Assembly (NCBI GenBank): GCA_037176845.1
Contig: JAYKXP010000014.1
Span: forward strand, 62,001-126,000
DNA: 64,000 bases
Direction of reading: 5' to 3'
Source: Paramarasmius palmivorus
Lineage: Eukaryota; Basidiomycota; Agaricomycetes; Agaricales; Marasmiaceae
Shown here: positions 1 to 10,638 of the stretch, one piece after another
Position numbering within the stretch: position 1 is the stretch's first letter
How the letters are laid out: every line of letters starts with the position of its first letter
The notes under the pieces: model-generated
What the model was told of the DNA's origin: nothing
The model's database searches: none
The model's input: the letters and a program-made list of their open reading frames with translations, nothing else
Position numbers and translations under genes: made by a program

Positions 1-53
1 TGTTGGAGGTGGATGAGCTTGGCGAGTTTGATCAGATTGTTGAGCGTGTTTAG
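1..53 (+). CDS. C-terminal tail of a NucA/NucB-type DNase paralogue (partial, cut by window edge)
   Basis: The first 53 bases read in one frame as LEVDELGEFDQIVERV followed by TAG. This closely matches the C-terminus of the secreted NucA/NucB-type nuclease that ends at 13177 on the other strand (GEDELGEFDRIVERLQ). I infer that a second member of that family lies just left of the window, transcribed rightward and convergent with the PWP1 gene. Only the tail is visible, so the catalytic domain and any signal peptide cannot be judged. The match is short but covers DELGEFD-IVER exactly, and the frame ends at a stop in the same place. Confidence 0.6.
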   Translation, partial: LEVDELGEFDQIVERV

Positions 54-317
54 GTGTTTGGTGCGCGGATGGTATTCTATACAAATACAGTACATAACTT
101 CTTTCTTTCCTTTTCTTTCGGGTCTGTGTCTTTGCGATGACTGTATATGTACTCCCAGTTCGTTCAATCCCCAATATGTGCTCGTGTTCGGCTTACTTTG
201 TCAGAAGAGTTTGAACACTCTTCTTCGAATCGATCCTCTTCATCGTCTCGATCTCTCACACCTTTAGCCTGGTAAAGAAACTGTCGATTCGCAACTCGAT
301 AGCAGAGCGTGAATAAT

Positions 318-2289
318 CTACTCTTCGCCTCCATCCTCCTCGTCATCTTCGTCATCACTTTGCACGCCGATAATACCACCACTACCACCTTCCTTCTCTT
401 CTCTTTCCCGAAGCGCTCTACCAGCAGCTCTGATTTTAGGCCCAAACGCCTTTCTAGCGCCAAAGTTAGCTCCAACATCCCAGATTTGCAGTTTGGCTTT
501 AGAACCGGCAGCTGCGAGGGTGAGAGGATCGTCCGGTGAGAACGTTGTCGAAAAGACTTTGCCCTAGTGATCGTATGAGTATCGTTTAGGCAACCAGATG
601 GACAAAACAAAACTTACCACTCCGAGATCTCGAGATGTAACCAAGCTGACATTAGGTTTTCCTTCGGAATCTTCATCGATATTCCAGATCTTGACCTGTT
701 TATCTGCTCCTCCAGTCGCTATGCATCCCTTGAAATGGGGATTCACGTCGATGGCGGAGGTTGCTCCATCGTGAGCGGACAGTGTAAACCGTGCTTGTGA
801 GGGCTGGTCAAGGTTCGAAGGGAGTGTTCGAACGTCAAAGTTTAGGACCAGACCGTTTTCGAGTGAAACCTAGGGTAAATTCAGTCAAGCTACCTATAAA
901 CAGACTCGAGTCTACTCACATAGAAATTGGTTTCCTGCCAAGGATCCCAACGAAGAGCTTCTACATCACTCCCAAGGAAGGCACCAACCCCAGTTTCCGG
1001 AGACCGCGAGTCAAACGTCCGAACAGTACGGTCGTAACTCCCGGTCAAAAGGACGCTAGGGTCCTTTTGGTTCCACTGGACTGCCTGGACTTTATCCTTG
1101 TGGACATCAAAACTTCGTATCGCACCACCTTCACCCCCATCACCTATCGTCGGATCACGACTCAAGTCCCAGAGCTTGACAGTCTTGTCAGCACTGGCAC
1201 TTGCCAGCAGATTTCTCTGCATTTTGTTCCAGGATAAACCCAAGACGGCGTCTACGTGATACGCCTTTTCGACTGTTCGAGCTTTAGTCTTTTTCTTCTT
1301 TTTCTTGCCTGTTCCGAGAGGTATTGGGACGTGCTCCTTGGTTTTATCCGGACGTCCCAGGACGGAATTTGGGTACATAGGGTCGACGATATCAAGAGAC
1401 CATATCTCGATCTCGGGGTCAAGAGTCCCAACAGCGATGTAATTCCCAAATCCAGAGCTTGTGGGGTCATTCGAGGGCGTAGTTGAGGCGGATGCAGGTG
1501 GGAAGTCAAGCCATTCAAGGCAAAGAGGGAAATTCGGAAGCATGAGGTCGTGATGGACGTAGAGGTTTTCTTCAGATTCTTCGTACACGTAGATTTCGAG
1601 TTGTGAGATGTCGTCCTCTGTTTTTGCGACTACGAGGAGGTTGTCGGTTGGGAGAACTTCGAGTTCTTCTCGTTCATTTGCTTCGTCGTCCTAAAGCAAG
1701 GAGTCAACTACGAATTGACCAAGTATAAGCTTGTACACACCTCCTTCAACGTGATATAAGGATCATCCTCGTTATCCTTGTAGTAGGTCAACCCTTTGAT
1801 ATTACTGAACGGACCGATCGCTGGGTACAATCAGGTCATATACCAAGCAAAATAGAAATCGTGCTCACGCTCTGCAGTTGTATCATCATCGTATTCATCC
1901 ATTTTATATTTTGCCATCTCGTCTTCTTCTTTAGGTGGCTCCGAGGGCTTTGAGGTCTCGTCCACGTCCATAGCATCTGAATCTTCACTAGGATCATCAA
2001 AATTTTGTTCAATCAAACTAAAATTCAATAACGAAAAAATGTAACGCACTCACTCCACCCATTCATCATCGTCATCTCCAGCATCGTCTGCTTCATCTCC
2101 CTCAGCACCCTTTCCCATCTTTTGAGCTGCTTCGTGAGCGCGCTTTAGTTCTGTCCGAGCATCTTCTAGTTCGATATGTGCCAAAGCACTGACGCGTTCC
2201 AATTCCTTGTCGTCGAGAACATATTTATGGGGATGCTGGGCAGCGACTCCTCGTCGAACCCAGGCTACTGAAGAAATGAGGTTGCTCAT
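318..2289 (-). CDS. PWP1: PWP1-type WD40 ribosome-biogenesis protein
   Basis: This is a roughly 560-residue WD40-repeat protein of the periodic tryptophan protein 1 family. In yeast and humans PWP1 acts in the nucleolus on rRNA transcription and large-subunit precursor assembly. The N-terminus (MSNLISSVAWVRRGVAA, with KYVLDDKELERVSALAHI) is typical of PWP1, followed by an acidic Asp/Glu-rich stretch. WD repeats are clear: LASASADKTVKLWD, LLTGSYDRTVRTFD, IATGGADKQVKIWN and LAAAGSKAKLQIWD. The C-terminus is basic and then acidic (DDEDDEEDGGEE). The start is the only ATG ahead of the conserved N-terminus. About five short introns interrupt it, the first beginning just after DDDEWVE (about 2049). 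The final exon, from about 558 down to the TAG at 318-320, reads GKVFSTTFSPDDPLTLAAAG after an intron. It converges with the nuclease tail at the window's left edge. Confidence 0.93.
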
Positions 2290-2651
2290 CGTCGACCAAA
2301 GGGTCGAGCAACTTTGAGTCTGGAGGAAAAAATTCTTTCATGCGTCACATGATAGGCGCTTGAGGAATTGCCCGCAAGCGCCCGTGCATAGGACCGCTTC
2401 ATCTCTGCCCCTCTCCATCACCTGCATGGCGCGCTCGGCGTTCGGATGACATTTTATAGGGCAACGGCGTTCGGATTGTAATTATCGTTTCACACTAGGA
2501 CTTTCAGGGTCATTTCACTGGATTCAGCAAGCTCCGAGAACACAACGGAACACCGACTTGGCCCTCATACTTATAAGGCGACATTTTGCATCAGGCAAGT
2601 GCCAACTTTCGCCTGCTGTTCGGTACCCTGACCATTCTGCAGTTTTTTCCA
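2290..2651. other. Intergenic region between PWP1 and the first HPP gene
   Basis: This is the divergent promoter region between PWP1 and the first HPP gene. I see no coding sequence. It contains a TATA-like motif at 2572-2578, listed separately. Confidence 0.6.
2572..2578 (+). promoter_or_regulatory. TATA-like box of the first HPP gene
   Basis: The motif TATAAGG lies 74 bases upstream of the ATG at 2652, a plausible distance for a short fungal 5' leader. The call rests on motif and position only. Confidence 0.3.
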
Positions 2652-3511
2652 ATGTCTCGTCTTTCTAGACTACCTCATTCTATCTCACATTGGCTCGGAC
2701 ATCGGTCCAAACCCCCTGCTAAACTCCCGGATTATCAAGTTTGGGCGTGGTCTTTTATCGGGGCTTTCTGTGGGATTTCGGTGCTGCAGGCAGTGTTTGG
2801 ACATGCACAATATTTTATTGAAAGAGGCGTACCTTCGATTATAGCCAGCTACGTGCGTAGCCTTGCTCTCATTGATGAAATGCGGATACTCAATCATCTT
2901 TATTTCTAGGGGGCATCGGCTGTCCTTATATATGGTGCCATCGATGCACCACTGGCGCAGCCTCGTGCATTGGTTGGAGGGTATGCTCTAACCTTCTTTC
3001 AACTTTCTTGCGTAACATACCTTTCCAGACACTTCCTCGGCGCCCTTGTTGGTGTTTGCATCACCAAACTGTTTCGTCTCCTTCCGACCGAAGACCGATT
3101 CCTGCAGCTAGAATGGCTTTGTGGTTCGCTGGCATGTGCAACTTCAATCGTCATCATGCAGATCACTGCGACGACGCATCCTCCAGCAGGTTCATGTTCT
3201 ATTGTAATTCTTGTCCAGCTGTTGACTAACATTTTGATACAGGTGCAACTGCTCTTCTCGCTGCTACAAATACCGAAATCCGCGACATGGGCTGGTACTA
3301 CCTCCCAGTGGTACTCTTAAGCTCAGTCTTGGCTCTTGCGGTTGCTTTGTTGATCAATAACATTCAGCGACGTTACCCCGTGTTCTGGTTCCAACCTGCT
3401 GTTCCCGCTCATCTGAAGCCACCTTTAGAGGAGAAGGTACCAGATCCTGATAGCACTTCTACAGCCAGCACAGAAAATAGCTTACCGCGAGCTAATGTCT
3501 CTACTGTATAG
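2652..3511 (+). CDS. HPP family integral membrane protein, tandem copy 1
   Basis: This protein of about 233 residues belongs to the HPP family, named for its HPP motif; some plant and cyanobacterial members are linked to nitrite transport, but the fungal role is unclear. The spliced product has a short N-terminus (MSRLSRLPHSISHWLGH), then hydrophobic helices: VWAWSFIGAFCGISVLQAVF, a helix around ALVGGHFLGALVGVCITKLF, one around IVIMQITATTHPPAG, and the last in WYYLPVVLLSSVLALAVALL. The family motif is THPPAGATALLAA. Four exons are joined by introns at about 2854-2909, 2981-3028 and 3193-3242. The third splits the Gly of HPPAG, as it does in the second copy. The start at 2652 is the first ATG after the TATA-like box. 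The hydrophilic tail carries EEKVPDPDST. The next gene is a diverged tandem duplicate in the same direction, 327 bases downstream. Confidence 0.9.
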
Positions 3512-3838
3512 CCATTATACTAGAAATTCCTTGTTATTACACCTCCGGCCAGCGATGGTCTCATGACAGGTTTTGGAGCGTAATTTCAAATTCATATTCG
3601 GCGAGGATGAGGTCCAGCGATCAGAATGGTTCTCCACCTGCAAAACCGGCCGGTTCACGTCGCGCTTCCCGGTTTCTTTGGTGGTGGATGTAGACATCTG
3701 AATGACGAGTCGTATGATGTTACAGCTGCGGAGGACAAACTACGAATGATCTCATCTTTTGCTCGGCGTGTCGCAGGACCATTAAAGGCACGTTCCAGTT
3801 CTCCAAATTCCCAACATTCCTACTTGACTTTCACTGAG

Positions 3839-4713
3839 ATGCTCCAGCATAGGTCTCGTTCCCTGTTACCGTATTGGATCTCATACTGGATAGGTTACCG
3901 ACGCGAACCTCCACCTCGTCTACCTGATCATCTCGTATGGATTTGGTCATTCGTCGGTGCCTTTTGTGGGATGGCCGTACTGCAAGCGGTATTTAGCCAT
4001 GACTATTTCAAACGGAGAGGCGTGCCTTCTATCGTACCCAGTTTCGTACGTATCGAAAGATCGCATCGCTATTCGATGCTGACTGTCGTGTTTGTTCAGG
4101 GAGCCTCTGCCTCTCTTCTATATGGAGCAATAGACGGCTCTGTATCCCAGCCTCGATCCCTGGTCGGAGGGTAAACACCTTTATATGTTGTGAACGACTT
4201 TATGTCTAATATTTTTATTTATTCAAGTCACTTTCTAGGTGCGCTGATCGGCATTTGCATCACTAAACTCTTTCTCCTTCTCCCGACGGAAGAGCGTTTC
4301 AACGAATTGGAATGGTTATGTGGTTCGCTTGTTGTCGCCACCACGGTAGTCGTCTTGCAATTGACAAAGATGATCCATCCGCCAGCAGGTCGCTCTCCGA
4401 AATATGAGTTTGATGTAATGCTCACCAGGGAAATCCAGGCGCGACCGCTCTGCTAGCTGCCGTCAATACGGAGGTGCGCAACTTGAGCTGGTACTATCTC
4501 CCAGTTGTACTCTTGAGCACCGTCTTGGTACTTGGTGTGGCTCTGGTGATCAACAACATTCAGCGGCGGTACCCCGTATTTTGGTTTTATCCCGGAGTAC
4601 CCGCTCCCTTGGAAGAGAAGAAATGCCAGAAATGTGCAGGAAATGGAGAGAAGTCTGTTACAACGCCAAGAATACGAGACGCGAGGGCTAGTGATATAGA
4701 ATCTGCTGTTTGA
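3839..4713 (+). CDS. HPP family integral membrane protein, tandem copy 2
   Basis: This is the second of two tandem HPP genes, about 236 residues. It matches copy 1 along its length: PPRLPDHLVWIWSFVGAFCG, GVPSIVPSF, FLGALIGICITKLFLLLPTE, MIHPPAGATALLAAVNTEV and NIQRRYPVFWFYPGVPAP. It has four exons with introns in the same places as copy 1 (about 4050-4099, 4172-4228 and 4389-4449), so the pair came from duplication of an intron-containing gene. I chose the ATG at 3839 (MLQHRSRSLLPYW), which aligns with copy 1. The frame is open back to an ATG at 3626 and would add 71 residues with no counterpart in copy 1. The C-terminal tail differs from copy 1 and contains a Cys-Lys pair cluster, KKCQKCAGNGEKS. 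Confidence 0.87.
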
Positions 4714-4796
4714 TTAGAATTCGCGATGTATCTTAATACTATTCTCAGGAAACGATGTACAGTCCATCGGGGGAAGGTAAGACAGGGGCCAAACAA

Positions 4797-5875
4797 TCAT
4801 TGTCTGGAGTACCGCACAATCCGCGGTTCGACGTTTTCCTCCTTGGCCCATTCTTGAAGTAGTTTCTTCTGTTCTCGATGTTTCTCTTCCTTGATGGCCC
4901 AATCAAAGTCGTCGCCGTTTTCCCAGCAGTGTTTCTGTCCAGCCAGCCAGTCCATCGCTTTTTTGAGTAACTCTTCAGAGTAGCCTAGTCCTTTACAATC
5001 AGTTATTTTGCGAACATCTCCAGGTTGTTCTATATACCGTCTAGCCGACCCCGAAGCTTGAGGAACGTGCCAATTTCTTGCAATTCCTCACAGATACTTC
5101 CTTTCAACCAGTGATAAGGCCTCATTGGGCAAAGTGGAATCATCCGAGTGCATTCCTCAGCGTCAACAGCCTTGACGAAATCAATGAAGACCGGTTGCTG
5201 GTCCGTTTCTCGCCACAATGTATGCCGAAGGAGTTCATCGTCTGTCAACTGATAATGGCAGATTCCCCAATCGTGTAGTTTTTCGGCCGCTTCGGCGATT
5301 TGATTCCTGGGACAAATCATTAGTCGTTGTGAAATATAATTGTATAACGTTTACCTCTGTTCCACCGAGCAAGTCCACCCCGGCGCACAACTTAGGTTGC
5401 GACCACAATACTCCAAGATCTCGCATCTCATAACCCCAGCGAACTCGGTAGCATCAGATTGCCACATGCCATAGTGGTGAGGGACCAATAGGCCCTGCAG
5501 AGAAGCCAGGGATTCGTTGTAGAAAACGGCTTCTTTCTCAAGACTCTCGACGTTACCTTCGACATAGCCCTTGTTCCCGTCGTCGATATGGCACGCAGTC
5601 TTCAGAATGATGATTGGTCTCTCCTCTGAACATGATTCAGGGTGACAAAAGAAGATGGGGAACGAATAATCCCAGATAGTTGTCTTGCCCCAATTGTATA
5701 TAGTACCCGAGGTGGTATTCTGGGTGAATTCTCGGATGTGAGGATTAGATGCTATGAGGGTCGATGTTGTGGGAAGCGTCTTGAACGGGGCAGAAAAGTT
5801 GCGGGGAGGACTAAGAGTGAAGGTGGTTGGATGTGATTGCCCTTTGAATAAGACCTTGACAGTGTCGACCGACAT
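4797..5875 (-). CDS. Degenerate protein-kinase-like protein
   Basis: This protein of about 325 residues has the outline of a protein kinase fold without its catalytic residues. A possible beta3 lysine is in PIIILKTACH and a helix-C glutamate in LEKEAVFYNE. Helix E and the catalytic-loop position read AEKLHDWGICHYQL, where a kinase would have HRD or HGD. A DFG-like VFIDFVKAV follows. The C-terminal exon is helical and charged (EELLKKAMDWLAGQ) and ends RIVRYSRQ at a TGA (4797-4799). Introns lie at about 5304-5352 and 4985-5037; splicing the first gives CSVEQRNQIAEAAEKLH. The start at 5875 (MSVDTVKVLFKG) is preferred to an in-frame ATG at 5926, which would nearly touch the ATG of the divergent MIC12 gene at 5929. 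I do not know its function; similar degenerate kinase-like proteins are common in Agaricomycetes. Confidence 0.6.
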
Positions 5876-5928
5876 GGTGGTACAGCGCTGAGCGGTATTA
5901 GGCGCCCAAATCCTTCCTGCTCTCAACC

Positions 5929-6427
5929 ATGTCGTTCCTCGTGGGTCCAGTCTCTGGTGCCCTGGTCGCTGGCGGGGTAAGCAATTCTAGCATCTGGGTA
6001 CTTGGAATCGGGTCTAATTACCCTCTACCTTAGGTTTATTATGGCTTTTCAAACCTCATCCAGTCGCGGTGAATCGTATTCCGTATCATCCCATTACCAC
6101 CTCTCTAATTCGTTGTCTCTCAGAACAAAGCAATTATCAACCGAGTATGCCAATTCTGCATGTGAATCTGCTCAAAAAGTCTAATAGACTCGTGCCGACA
6201 GTCTACACATTCAAAGCGTGCGCCTCGTCGAAACACCCACTCTCGTCCAAGCACCACCGCCTGCAGCAGCACGAGTCGCTGAAAAACCGTTTTTGAGTCT
6301 TGTGGAGGCAAGATGGAATCAGGAAGTTGAAGGGCTATTTAAGTGGTGTAGGGATGCTGATAGACGGATTGTGAATTGGGGTCGCAGAGTAGCTTATGGT
6401 CTTCCGGAGGACAAGCAATCGAATTGA
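5929..6427 (+). CDS. AIM5: MICOS complex subunit MIC12 (AIM5-like)
   Basis: This small protein of about 110 residues resembles fungal MIC12/AIM5, a subunit of the MICOS complex that holds mitochondrial crista junctions at the inner membrane. The N-terminus MSFLVGPVSGALVAGGVYYG is a single hydrophobic segment typical of the family. It is followed by QSRTKQLSTD, then LHIQSVRLVETPT, APPPAAARV and a C-terminal WNQEVEGL region. There are four exons, with introns at about 5977-6034, 6072-6123 and 6145-6201. The third acceptor (CGACAG at about 6201) restores the family-like sequence; two nearer AG sites do not. It is head to head with the kinase-like gene, with only 53 bases between the two ATGs. 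No other family fits better. Confidence 0.8.
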
Positions 6428-6746
6428 GTTGCGGTGTTGAGGGATCAAATACAACTTCTTGAAGGCCTGCTTATTGTCGTGCTTTCGAACAAGTCTCTTT
6501 GGGAGTACACCTACATGTGCTTCGCTGAAGCACAAAAGCCGTGCTACTCCCTGGCTACTCCGGTGGATTAGTCACAACGATCCGACGAAATACTGAGTGA
6601 GGATCCATTTTGCTTTTGACATACAGTACATAGAACCAAGTAGACTGAGTGGAGCATAGAAATCCTTTTAAAAGATACGCGTGTTTGTACAGATAGAGTC
6701 AATGAGAAAAAGAAGAATCCCTCCTGCTTATGCGCACTTATACCAT
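6428..6746. other. Convergent intergenic region
   Basis: This separates the 3' ends of MIC12 (+) and eIF5 (-). I see no coding sequence, structured RNA or repeat in it. Confidence 0.6.
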
Positions 6747-8167
6747 CTACTCTTCGTCGTCGTCATCGTCGTCATCGTCAGCCTCTTCGAGCCACTGTGA
6801 TACACCATTAGCTCAAGCAACGATTATGGAGGAAAGTAAACACATACCTTCAAGAAGGGCTCGCTAGCCTTCCTAACCTTTTTGCTAGTCTCCTTGTCAA
6901 CGTATTTCTTGCTAACGTGCGTTCCCCACTGAGTGACCACTTCTTCCTCGAGGATGTCACTCTGGTAGAAGGCCATGAGAATCTTGGGCACGGAGGGGAT
7001 GAGCTCGGGGTGAGACAGTCCGACGAGTCGCTCAATACCACCGAGAAGAGATTTTTGGTGCTTCTCCGAGGTGACGGTCTATGAACCACAGTCAGCAAAT
7101 ATCTAGAGACGATCTGAACAATAGTGCTCACCTTGGCAAACAACGGAGCATACTTGGGTATTTCCGCTACAACGTTCTCGGTGAAGAGAGCTTGCGCGAG
7201 AACCAAGACAGTCTTGTGCTTCTTGTCGATTCCCAATTCTTCCGCTTTCTTGTAGACGGAGACGAGGAAGGCCTTGGTATCGTCGTCTTCACCGTGGTTC
7301 TCCTCGACCCACCTACCGAGCTGACCGTAAGGGCTGTTGGCATCATCATCACTGCCCTCATCATCGCCACCGTTGGTGATGGATACACCAGCCAAACCGC
7401 CTTCCAACGCTTTGATTCGTTGCTTCACAGCCTCAGGAGAGGTGTCAGCAGACCAATCTTCTTTGGCCAAAGCAGTATCTGCGTTGAGATCCTTTGCCTC
7501 CGCTTTAATTTTCCTCGTCAACTCATCGTCACTTTCACCGCCAGCATCAGCGCCGTCGGCATCACCTTCCTCCGGTGTCCTATCTCCACCCCCTCCAACG
7601 CCACTCGCGGCATTACCCGCATCCTTTTTTCTACCCTTCTTCGCCTTGACAGGCGGATTTTTCAAAATGAAGGTAGTCAACTTGTGTCGCATGTCGATAT
7701 CTGTCCTCTCTCCACAGGCCTTGCAATCACGAATAATATTTTCGTTACGGCCTTGTTTGAGAATAACCAGTTCCGTTTCGGGGTTCTTGCATGATTTGCA
7801 CAAGACGAATTTATCGATGAAGCCGTCAAGGAGCTCTCGAAGACGGTTGGCGTCGTGGGCACCATTGACGATGTAGCGTTCGTTCTTTTCATCGAAAGAG
7901 GTCTGCGCACCAAGTTCGCAGCCAAAGAATTTGGTGGGGTATGTTGGGGGACGGCTGAGAGCCCGAGCGACATCAGCCATGTTTGGGATGACAGTTTTGA
8001 TACCGTTTCCTTTTCCTTCGATTTTTGTGGTCAGGAGTGGCATACTAGAAACATGATGACGATTAGGAGCGTGTTTCACGGGCATGAGGTCGAGCCATTA
8101 CTCACCGGTAACGATAAAATTTATCATCGACATCACGACGGATGTTAACTATGCCAGCGGAAGCCAT
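6747..8167 (-). CDS. TIF5: Translation initiation factor eIF5
   Basis: This is eIF5, about 420 residues, the GTPase-activating protein for eIF2 in the 43S pre-initiation complex. The first exon encodes [20 protein letters not shown], typical of the eIF2B/eIF5 N-terminal domain, whose arginine finger is expected near residue 10-15. The second exon starts [18 protein letters not shown]. The zinc-binding ribbon is visible as CKSCKNPET and [10 protein letters not shown] Lys- and Asp-rich linker ([10 protein letters not shown] onward) leads to the C-terminal W2/HEAT domain, ending [14 protein letters not shown], the acidic-aromatic motif that contacts eIF2-beta and eIF3. Introns occur after codon 20 (about 8050-8105), near 7082-7130 and near 6796-6847. 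The start at 8167 is fixed by the conserved first exon. Confidence 0.97.
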
Positions 8168-8715
8168 ATTGGATTTGAAGGGGTTTTAACGCTGAGAAAG
8201 TTCTGTCAGTAATGTGGGTCGTCACGTCGAGGACAGGTACTCACAAAACTGGTAGATTTGCACGGAAACGAACTCTTATGTCTGGATATACCTATAGGCG
8301 GCCTAAGCATGAATCCTCTGCCTGGACAGAAGACGGGGTGTTGTAAAGTAAGGGGGTGAATGGAAGAAATTGTGGAGGATGAAGAAGACTTCTGTTCCAA
8401 AGGTTTGTGTAAAGGAGATGGTGGTGGTTGTGTTGCAAGGTAAGAAAGAATTTTTTCAAGCTGACGCATCGGCTCGGCAAAGTCACATGCCCGACACGTT
8501 CACAGCCCTTCCTTTGCGCTTGCACCGGAAACTCATTGCTCTGGTCCAACAGCGAGGGAATACGTATTCGCGTCGTCACAAATGTATTTACATGTTGCCG
8601 TTACAAGTACAAAAGGATGATTAAACGGGAAGCCGACGTAGAAAGACGGAATGAAATCCTGTTGGGTGGCATCCTTTCGGGTACCATTCCGAGACTGCAA
8701 GTCACCCATCCTGAC
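8168..8715. other. Intergenic region upstream of eIF5 and downstream of DUG3
   Basis: This holds the 5' leader and promoter of eIF5 and the 3' end of the amidotransferase gene, both on the minus strand. Open frames here are short and lack codon or family support. I see no separate gene. Confidence 0.5.
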
Positions 8716-9964
8716 TCAAAGGCCAATGTCCTGGATCCTGACATTCGTTTTTCCACCAACAAAATTGACCAAGACAGCCTAAACTTGCGAGTAAGTATCA
8801 TTAAGCATACGACAAAGAAAGAGTATCAAAAACCTTGTTCTTGCCAATAAGCTCCCACTCGTCCTCATCCCGCGTCGTAGGTTCACTGGCAATGATGACA
8901 TGATCGCCGTGAACGTCCCGCTGAAGTGTATTCGTTCCTTTCAATCCTGCGGCATGCACTTCCGGAACCTCTTCCTGCTTCTTAAAATCAGGATGACCGG
9001 GGAACTTTCTGTTGAGAGTCACCCCAGCAGTTGTGGAGAGGTAAAGTGAAGGTGGCTGTTCATCCTCGGAATTTCGATAACGGAACGCCAGTAACTGATG
9101 ACCATCAGTCGTGCAAATGTTCAGGCTCGAGGGTGCCAATGGTGTTGTCGCATCCGGGAGTTGGCTTTGTAGCAGCAACACGTCAACAATGGCTAGCTCC
9201 AATGCCTTCTTCATATCCTCGAGTGAGTATTGGGCATCCCAATCGTCTCCGAGGTGCGTGAAGTAGAGAGCGGCGAGATGTTCAGTGTCAGTTGTACCGT
9301 GGATGTTCTGGTAGGCTTTTGGGCTAAGCTTGGAACAGATATCTCTCCTGATCCTTTCAAACTCGGCAATACCTCCATTGTGCATGAAGATATGGCGACC
9401 AAACGCGAATGGGTGACTGTTGAATTGATGTACATTGGAAGTAGCCATCCGTACATGTGCAAAAACAGTCAGGGAAGACGAGTTTCGACAGAGAGATTTG
9501 AAGTTGATGTCGTTCGTGGGCGGCATGGTCGTCTGTCACTTGCTGTCAAGAGATGGAATGACTTGTATTATCGAAACATGCCTTGTAGATGTGCGGAAGA
9601 GCAAAATCGGCTTCACCATATTCTGCCGCTGTCTTCGAATAGAAGGCCACGCCTGTTCCATCGCTATCGCGCTCAGAGATTAGAGGATGTACAAAGACGA
9701 GGTGGCGATAATACGCGCACCCATTGAAGTATAGATTGCGTGCCCTGATATCGAGACGTTGTTCCTTGTCACTTTCCTTGTCGACGTGGTGAAAAAGTTT
9801 TGGGAGATAGTGATCTTCGACTTGCTTCACGATGGAGTGTGTAGGCCGGATGAGAACGTCTTCCAAAAGCTAAATTACGGTCAGCATCATCAAAGTGGAA
9901 CACATTAAGAAGGAGAACGCACGCAAGCCTCTTTGTCACTGATATAAGCAAACCAACGGCACAT
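8716..9964 (-). CDS. DUG3: Class II glutamine amidotransferase, DUG3-like
   Basis: This protein of about 340 residues resembles yeast Dug3, a subunit of the DUG complex that degrades glutathione in the cytosol. The first exon is MCRWFAYISDKEAC, with Cys2 as the expected N-terminal nucleophile of class II amidotransferases. It continues LLEDVLIRPTHSIVKQVEDH and NGDGTGVAFY. The glutaminase core follows with VFAHVRMATS, NSHPFAFGRHIFMHNG and GTTDTEHLAAL. The C-terminus is ASEPTTRDEDEWELIGKNK and, after a last intron (about 8792-8846), AVLVNFVGGKTN to TGA at 8716-8718. One intron (9533-9581) needs a GC donor (AAG|GCATGT) to join IYK to TTMPPTNDINF in frame. The start at 9964 is fixed by the required Met-Cys N-terminus. 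Confidence 0.9.
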
Positions 9965-10638
9965 TGTGAAGTGGGTAGATTCTGATCGTTGACGTGCAGA
10001 TGTGGGCTTATAAACGTGTTCGAGATTGCCATTTTAGGTTGATGGACTTGGAAGCAACATCTCTCGTATCTCCACAATGCCATCTCTATATCACGTTGGG
10101 ATGCTTCGCCCATGTTGTGGCGCTATGGACAGGTTTCGGTCGTAGATGTTTTCCGTATGGCTTGGCAAGCATCCTATCATGTCGGAGGTTCATAATTCTT
10201 CTCCTCCGTGGTGAGAAAACCGACAAGTTCGTGCATCATGCTATTCGCCAATCTGCCCCTCGCGACACTGGTACCTGATTTGGGTGCGAAGCGGAGGACG
10301 TGTCGCAATGAGGTCGGGGTAATGGTGGTTTGGGTCCAAGGGCGGATGAGCGCCTAACAGTTCTCTTGACAACACCCATTGTCGACGACCTCATGATTCT
10401 GTCTTGGACGTTCGTTCGTTCCTTCCTTCCCCTACAGCAGCGGCTCCCGAATTGCGATAAAATTAAAGCAGTACTTACGCTAATCTCTTCCGAGGAACAG
10501 TCGTCAACTGACACAGATTTTTTCTTTACAGAAAACTGCCGAAGCAACATCTATGTCGTGATCGGAATTCCGAACGGGAACTTTTGGAGCCCAGTGTTTA
10601 TATTAGTGAGAGCAACGAGAAATTTCAAAGCCTCCTCA
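9965..10638. other. Divergent intergenic region, DUG3 / carboxylesterase
   Basis: This is promoter space for two divergent genes. A frame open from 10330 runs into the carboxylesterase, but it has no protein-like features before the signal peptide at 10639. I see nothing else identifiable. Confidence 0.5.

Noticed and set aside
3626..3838. N-terminal extension of HPP copy 2 from the ATG at 3626
   Set aside because: The frame is open but copy 1 has no counterpart and the aligned start is at 3839; left as an alternative only.
7081..7794. Long open frame (237 codons) on the plus strand opposite eIF5
   Set aside because: It is antisense to a conserved eIF5 coding region and has no family likeness; such frames arise from the codon bias of the real gene.
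10330..10638. Upstream in-frame extension of the carboxylesterase
   Set aside because: It would bury the signal peptide that begins at 10639, so it is most likely untranslated leader or promoter.
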